DNA of 5,541 bases from Methanomicrobiales archaeon (GTDB taxonomy: Archaea; Halobacteriota; Methanomicrobia; Methanomicrobiales; Methanoculleaceae), in contig JAAZIF010000097.1 of the NCBI GenBank assembly GCA_012510335.1, positions 1 to 5,541 on the forward strand. The letters are read 5' to 3'. The notes under the pieces are model-generated. The model saw only the letters and a list, made by a program, of their open reading frames with translations, had not been told where the DNA came from and made no database searches. Of the stretch, positions 4,930-5,541 are shown in pieces (within the stretch, counting starts at the first letter, position 1; each line of letters starts with the position of its first letter). The position numbers and the translations under genes are program-made.

Positions 4930-5541
4930 TCAGGACCGCATCAACCGGGTCGTCGATGAGAGCGCCGTCTCAAGCTCCTCAGGCGCTATAACCACTGTCT
5001 CGCCCTTCAGCCTGAGTGTGAGGGCGCCGCCTCCAACACTGCCTATGAGACGGCACTCCACGCCGGCGAGGGCCGCCTCATCCCTTGATGCGACCAGGAA
5101 CCGCCCATAGGTCTCAGAGAAGAGTTCCTCCAGTGGGTCGCCGGGGAGCGTGACGTCTGACTGCGGCGCGACCTTTGCGAGCGCCGCAAGGAGTCCGCCC
5201 ACGGAGAGGTCGGTAGCGGATGTGAGTCTGCCTTCCCTGATGAGTTCGCGGACGACTGCAGCGGCTGCCGGGTCTGCCACCGCGGGCGCGCGGCCGCCGC
5301 ACCCCGTGATGGCATCGAGGATTGAACCCCCGAAGTCGGGTTCTGTCGCCCCGATCAGGGCCAGTATATCCCCTTCCGCCGGCATCGTCCACTCCCGGAC
5401 CTCTCCCCGCCCCACCATCCCGAGTGAGGGTGTGGGCTTGATCTGCGTCTTGAACTCGTCGCTCTCGTTGTAGAGCGATACATTGCCGCCGACGACCGGG
5501 ATTGCCATCCTCCGCGCCGCATCACCGAGGCCGAGGACGCA
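4930..5541 (-). CDS. purL: Phosphoribosylformylglycinamidine synthase subunit PurL, C-terminal part (5' end outside window)
   Basis: PurL is the ATP-dependent synthetase subunit that, with PurS and PurQ, converts FGAR to FGAM in purine synthesis. The last 203 residues are visible and remain in frame to the window edge. The ATG at 5508 is internal, because the preceding residues CVLGLGDAARR match the family and continue upstream. Recognisable motifs are IPVVGGNVSLYNES (start of the second AIR-synthase-like half), KPTPSLGMVG, ATDLSVGGLLAALAK (the conserved DLSxGGL segment, with Thr and Val where many homologues have His and an acidic residue), and LEELFSETYGRFLVA. It converges with ilvC, leaving a 74-base gap. 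A non-PurL member of the AIR synthase superfamily is unlikely given GGNVSLYNE. Confidence 0.93.
   Translation of the reverse strand, partial: CVLGLGDAARRMAIPVVGGNVSLYNESDEFKTQIKPTPSLGMVGRGEVREWTMPAEGDILALIGATEPDFGGSILDAITGCGGRAPAVADPAAAAVVRELIREGRLTSATDLSVGGLLAALAKVAPQSDVTLPGDPLEELFSETYGRFLVASRDEAALAGVECRLIGSVGGGALTLRLKGETVVIAPEELETALSSTTRLMRS

Noticed and set aside
4930..5508. Treating ATG 5508 as the start of a small AIR-synthase-like gene
   Set aside because: The residues before it (CVLGLGDAARR) belong to PurL and continue to the window edge, so the ATG is an internal methionine.

Overview
This window reads as a chromosomal segment of a hydrogenotrophic methanogenic archaeon. Two features are diagnostic: genes of the F420-reducing [NiFe] hydrogenase (Frh), and an MptA-type GTP cyclohydrolase that starts tetrahydromethanopterin biosynthesis. 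GC-rich coding regions, AT-rich intergenic regions with archaeal TATA boxes, and clear GGAGG/GAGG ribosome binding sites fit the Methanomicrobiales, with a Methanoculleus-like organism most likely. The genus is an impression from protein style and was not verified by a search.

Layout from left to right: frhG (minus, 3' end outside the window), frhD (minus) and frhA (minus) form the first three genes of an frhA-D-G(-B) operon transcribed leftwards. frhB is expected just beyond base 1 but is not visible. An AT-rich gap (about 2640-2795) holds a candidate frhA promoter and the 3' end of mptA. mptA (minus) is divergent from ilvC (plus) across a 128-base promoter region. ilvC converges on the 3' end of purL (minus), whose N-terminal part lies beyond base 5541. 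All six genes are housekeeping or energy-metabolism genes. There is no mobile element, CRISPR array, tRNA or rRNA.

How the genes work together: FrhA carries the [NiFe] site, FrhG the iron-sulfur relay, and FrhD matures FrhA by cutting off its C-terminal peptide. With FrhB the complex reduces F420 with H2. F420H2 then reduces C1 groups carried on methanopterin, the cofactor whose synthesis MptA begins, so mptA next to frh is functionally sensible. IlvC (branched-chain amino acids) and PurL (purines) are general biosynthesis.

Most worth a second look: (i) FrhG has an apparent N-terminal extension of about 61 residues. It consists of an amphipathic helix and a Pro/Lys/Arg tetrapeptide-repeat linker, and overlaps frhD out of frame by 86 bases. 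A second, well-spaced ribosome binding site and GTG sit exactly at the start of the family core, so two FrhG forms are possible. (ii) The mptA/ilvC divergent region has one TATA-like element readable on both strands, enclosed by a perfect 8-base inverted repeat. (iii) A short perfect palindrome lies at the predicted frhA transcription start.
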